Origin: a bacterium
Lineage (GTDB): Bacteria > Chloroflexota > Dormibacteria > UBA8260 > Bog-877
NCBI GenBank assembly: GCA_021791345.1
Contig: JAJYWT010000192.1
Coordinates: 1-8,442, forward strand
Reading direction: 5' to 3'
Length of the DNA: 8,442 bases
The notes beneath the pieces are model-generated. The model worked only from the letters and a program-made list of their open reading frames with translations, was not told where the DNA came from and searched no databases. The translations under genes and the position numbers were made by a program. Shown here one piece after another: positions 6,292 through 8,442 of this stretch. The number at the start of each line of letters is the position of its first letter. Within the stretch, counting starts at the first letter, position 1.

Positions 6292-6367
6292 TGGTGCCCC
6301 CGGAAGGACTCGAACCTCCGACACGCGGTTTAGGAAACCGCTGCTCTATCCCCTGAGCTACGAGGGC
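6292..6367 (-). tRNA. trnR: tRNA-Arg (anticodon CCT), CCA encoded
   Basis: Read on the minus strand, the 76 bases fold as a complete cloverleaf. The acceptor stem pairs GCCCTCG with CGGGGGC (one G-T pair). The D-arm is GCTC/GAGC, and the anticodon stem is GCGGT/ACCGC around the loop TTCCTAA, which gives anticodon CCT and reads AGG. The T-arm is GGAGG/CCTTC with TTCGAGT in the loop. The discriminator base is A and CCA is encoded (6292-6294). Its 3' end faces the repeat cluster and the recombinase, which is the usual orientation when an element has integrated at a tRNA gene. Confidence 0.96.
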
Positions 6368-6618
6368 CTGGTTGCCGGGGCGCCGGTGAGCCGACTGCCC
6401 AGCCACAGGTATTGGAGTCCCTGAAGCGGCGTCGCTGCGGCTCTTGAACTGGTCCCGCCGACGCCCTGAGTCTAGTTGGACCGGACATCTCCCGTCGCCG
6501 GGGAGCAGGCTGGCGTGCCGGCGCGCAGGTGTCACGGCGGCCACGCCGCCAGCCACTAGCGGGTGGGCGAGATGCGCCGCCGACCCCGGCTGGCCCCGGG
6601 ATGGCCCCCTCCACTTCA

Positions 6619-6624
6619 TATAAT
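6619..6624 (+). promoter_or_regulatory. Consensus -10 element for a leaderless asparaginase-family transcript
   Basis: A perfect TATAAT lies 6 bases before the GTG at 6631, the same spacing as for the recombinase gene. No good -35 is seen, which is common for actinobacterial promoters. The candidate starts GTG 6529 and ATG 6601 lie upstream of this element, so they would not be on the transcript. The remainder of the 6368-6630 gap shows nothing else I can name. Confidence 0.6.
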
Positions 6625-6630
6625 CCGTCC

Positions 6631-7551
6631 GTGCTTCTGGTCGCCAGCGCCAACGGGTCGGTGGGCATGAGCGCTGGCTGGAGCATCCTGGCCGCCGGCG
6701 GCTCTGCACTCGACGCTGTGGAGGCCGCTGCCCGCGAAGTCGAGGACAACCCGGACGATCATTCTGTCGGGTACAGCGGATATCCCAATCTCCTGGGACA
6801 GGTAGAGCTGGACGCCTCCCTCATGGACGGCGAGACCCGCCGCGCCGGGGCGGTCGGCGGGGTGCGGCGGTTCCGCCATCCGATCACCATCGCCCGGGCG
6901 GTGATGGAGAGACTTCCCCACGTGATGCTCGTTGGCGAGGGCGCGGAGAGACTCGCCGCCGAGGTGGGCATGGCACCCGAGGACCTCCTAACCCCGGAGG
7001 CGGAGGCCGCCTGGCGCGAAGGGGTCAGCGGAGAACTCAGGCCCGACGACTCCAGGCGCCGGCTCCTGGACCGGGTGGCGGGCCTGTTCACCGACCCGGA
7101 GCACGTGGCCGGGACGGTGAACTTCCTGGCCATCGACAGCCGGGGCCACCTAGCGTCGGCGGTCAGCACCAGCGGTTGGGCCTGGAAGTACCCCGGGCGG
7201 CTGGGTGACTCCCCGGTGATCGGGGCCGGCAACTACTGCGACGACCGCTTCGGAGCTGCAGCGTGCACCGGGTGGGGGGAGCTGGCCATCAGAGGGGTCA
7301 CGGCCCACACCCTGGTCACCCTGCTCTCCCAGGGAGTCCAGCTGGAGGAGGCTGCCACCGGCGCGTTCGCCGCTCTCTCCGGCCTCGACGTTCCCGGGGG
7401 CGAGCCGATCATGAACCTGGTGGCCCTTGACCGGGAGGGGAGGCACGTGGGCCTCAGCTCCCAGCCGGGCAACGCCTACGTGGCCTGGGAGGAGGGTATG
7501 TCCACCTATGCCACTCTTCCCCGGCGCGTCGTCCCCATCTCCCCGCGCTGA
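6631..7551 (+). CDS. Isoaspartyl peptidase/L-asparaginase family Ntn hydrolase (peptidase T2)
   Basis: Members of this family self-cleave into two chains and then use the exposed Thr to hydrolyse asparagine, isoaspartyl dipeptides or glycosylated asparagine. The 306-residue product starts VLLVASANGS and has the family signatures LAAGGSALDAVEAA (about 22-35), SVGYSGYPNLLGQVELDASLMDG (about 45-67) and AGAVGGV. The autocleavage site precedes Thr162 in AGTVNFLAID, followed by VSTSGWAWKYPGRLGDSP, GAGNYCDDRFGAAACTGWGE and the C-terminal SSQPGNAYVAW. The sequence is closer to the N4-(beta-N-acetylglucosaminyl)-L-asparaginase branch than to plant-type asparaginases, but true glycoprotein substrates are unlikely in a free-living bacterium and substrate is left open. 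GTG 6631 is chosen from the TATAAT six bases upstream. Upstream starts add 10 or 34 non-conserved residues. The next gene starts 85 bases downstream on the same strand. Confidence 0.88.
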   Translation: MLLVASANGSVGMSAGWSILAAGGSALDAVEAAAREVEDNPDDHSVGYSGYPNLLGQVELDASLMDGETRRAGAVGGVRRFRHPITIARAVMERLPHVMLVGEGAERLAAEVGMAPEDLLTPEAEAAWREGVSGELRPDDSRRRLLDRVAGLFTDPEHVAGTVNFLAIDSRGHLASAVSTSGWAWKYPGRLGDSPVIGAGNYCDDRFGAAACTGWGELAIRGVTAHTLVTLLSQGVQLEEAATGAFAALSGLDVPGGEPIMNLVALDREGRHVGLSSQPGNAYVAWEEGMSTYATLPRRVVPISPR

Positions 7552-7636
7552 CCTCCGGGAACTGGCGCCCGGCGCCGATATGATCGAAGCAGTCGGCCTT
7601 CGGCGGTCGGCGTAACCGAACTCGGGGAGGGGGCCT

Positions 7637-8442
7637 TTGCAGCTGACCATCATCGGAGCCGGCGCCATCGGTGGGACCATCGGTGCCCACATGGTCCGGG
7701 ATGGGCACGATGTCCTCCTCTGCGACGCTGACCGGGAACACGTAGAGGCCATCAACCGGGATGGGCTCACGATCGAGGGCCCCGTGGCCAACTTCACCGT
7801 CAGGGTCCGCGCGGTCACCCCGGACCAGCTCCCGGAGCGGCTGGACAAGGTGGGGCTAGCCGTCAAGAGCCATCACACGCGGCAGGCAGCCCAGCTCCTC
7901 CGGGGCCGACTGGCACCGGACGGCTACGTGGTCAGCCTGCAGAACGGTCTCAACGCCGCAGCCCTCTCCGAGGTCGTCGGGGAGGCCAGGGTGCTGCTCG
8001 CCTTCGTCAACTTTGGGGCCGACCTTGTCGCCCCCGGCCGGATCATGCAGGGCAATGTCGCAACCTTCCGAGTGGGGGAGGTCCATCCGGGACCGGTGAC
8101 CCCTCGGGTGCGGGAGCTGGCGGATGCCCTGCCCTACGCCGAGGCGACCGACAACATCATGGGCTTCCTCTGGAGCAAGGAAGCCTACGGGGCGATGCTC
8201 TTCGCCGGTGCCGTCTCCGACCTGCCAATCTCCGCCACCCTCGAACAGGAGGAGTGGCGCCCGCTCATGCTGGCCGTGGCCCGAGAGGTGCTGGCCCAGG
8301 CCCCGATGCGCTGCGAGCCCTTCGACGGCTTCGACCCCGCGGACCTGGATGGCTCACTCGAGCGGCTGGCTGAATTCAACCGTCGCAGCGCAAAGTCCCA
8401 CAGCGGGATCTACCGCGACCTCATGGTGCGGCACCGGCCCAC
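7637..8442 (+). CDS. Ketopantoate reductase-family protein (3' end outside window)
   Basis: The first 268 residues of a 2-dehydropantoate 2-reductase (ApbA/PanE) family enzyme are present, with no stop before the right edge. Such enzymes reduce ketopantoate to pantoate for coenzyme A synthesis, though many paralogues have other 2-keto acid substrates. Visible signatures are the Rossmann motif GAGAIGG (7-13), Lys77 in AVKSHHT, VSLQNGLN (99-106), and the catalytic Lys181 in DNIMGFLWSK. The C-terminal SHSGIYRDLMVRHRP matches the substrate-closing segment, so only a few tens of residues are missing. Strand 2 ends in Asp30 (LLCDAD), where PanE proteins that use NADPH usually have a basic residue, hinting at NADH. 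The start is TTG 7637, with GGAGG at 7626-7630 six bases upstream. TATGAT at 7579-7584 could be its own -10; otherwise it is the second gene of an operon with the hydrolase. Confidence 0.88.
   Translation, partial: MQLTIIGAGAIGGTIGAHMVRDGHDVLLCDADREHVEAINRDGLTIEGPVANFTVRVRAVTPDQLPERLDKVGLAVKSHHTRQAAQLLRGRLAPDGYVVSLQNGLNAAALSEVVGEARVLLAFVNFGADLVAPGRIMQGNVATFRVGEVHPGPVTPRVRELADALPYAEATDNIMGFLWSKEAYGAMLFAGAVSDLPISATLEQEEWRPLMLAVAREVLAQAPMRCEPFDGFDPADLDGSLERLAEFNRRSAKSHSGIYRDLMVRHRP

Noticed and set aside
6133..6333. Short plus-strand open frame ending in PRKDSNLRHAV
   Set aside because: It runs through the antisense of the tRNA-Arg gene and the repeat cluster; this is a well-known spurious peptide of tRNA antisense DNA.
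6529..6630. 34-residue upstream extension of the asparaginase-family protein
   Set aside because: The TATAAT at 6619-6624 lies inside it, the family homology begins at about VLLVAS, and the extension is Arg/Pro-rich.
7150..7866. 238-residue minus-strand open frame
   Set aside because: It is antisense to the asparaginase-family and ketopantoate reductase genes, which have clear family motifs; no motif is seen on the minus strand.

Overview
The window is high-GC bacterial DNA with GTG/TTG starts, two promoters that seem to give leaderless transcripts, and a secreted protein built from modules common in actinobacterial surface proteins. This suggests an Actinomycetota-like organism, perhaps an acid-adapted soil or acidic-habitat lineage, because the secreted enzyme is a glutamic (acid) peptidase. 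A related high-GC phylum cannot be excluded. No marker gene in the window fixes the taxonomy.

Layout. (1) Positions 1-653 hold the 3' part of an IS630-family DDE transposase that enters from the left edge. (2) Positions 654-1147 hold no convincing gene. (3) Positions 1148-4470 are a minus-strand two-gene operon. A 138-residue zinc-ribbon membrane protein is read first, and its stop overlaps (ATGA) the start of a 969-residue secreted protein. That protein has a signal peptide, three 'RLLDTR...GYF' modules, three Ig-like modules and a C-terminal eqolisin (peptidase G1) domain with the Gln/Glu catalytic pair. (4) Positions 4698-5394 are a plus-strand pair: a 75-residue helical protein of unknown function overlaps a 163-residue protein with ADP-ribosyltransferase-like R/S/E motifs. 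The arrangement resembles a toxin-antitoxin module, but that is inference. (5) Positions 5391-6092 carry a resolvase-sized serine recombinase behind a promoter whose spacer is a 22-bp palindrome. (6) Positions 6116-6262 are a compact set of direct and inverted repeats next to the 3' end of a minus-strand tRNA-Arg(CCT) gene (6292-6367). (7) Beyond the 5' side of the tRNA are housekeeping-like metabolic genes: an isoaspartyl peptidase/asparaginase-family Ntn hydrolase (6631-7551) and a ketopantoate reductase-family gene (7637 to the right edge, incomplete).

Reading the whole: the tRNA-Arg looks like a boundary. All accessory-looking genes (IS, secreted peptidase operon, ART-like pair, recombinase) lie on the 3' side of the tRNA, where integrative elements normally insert. 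The metabolic genes lie on its 5' side. No tyrosine integrase and no second copy of the tRNA 3' end are visible here, so an island is a hypothesis rather than a demonstration.
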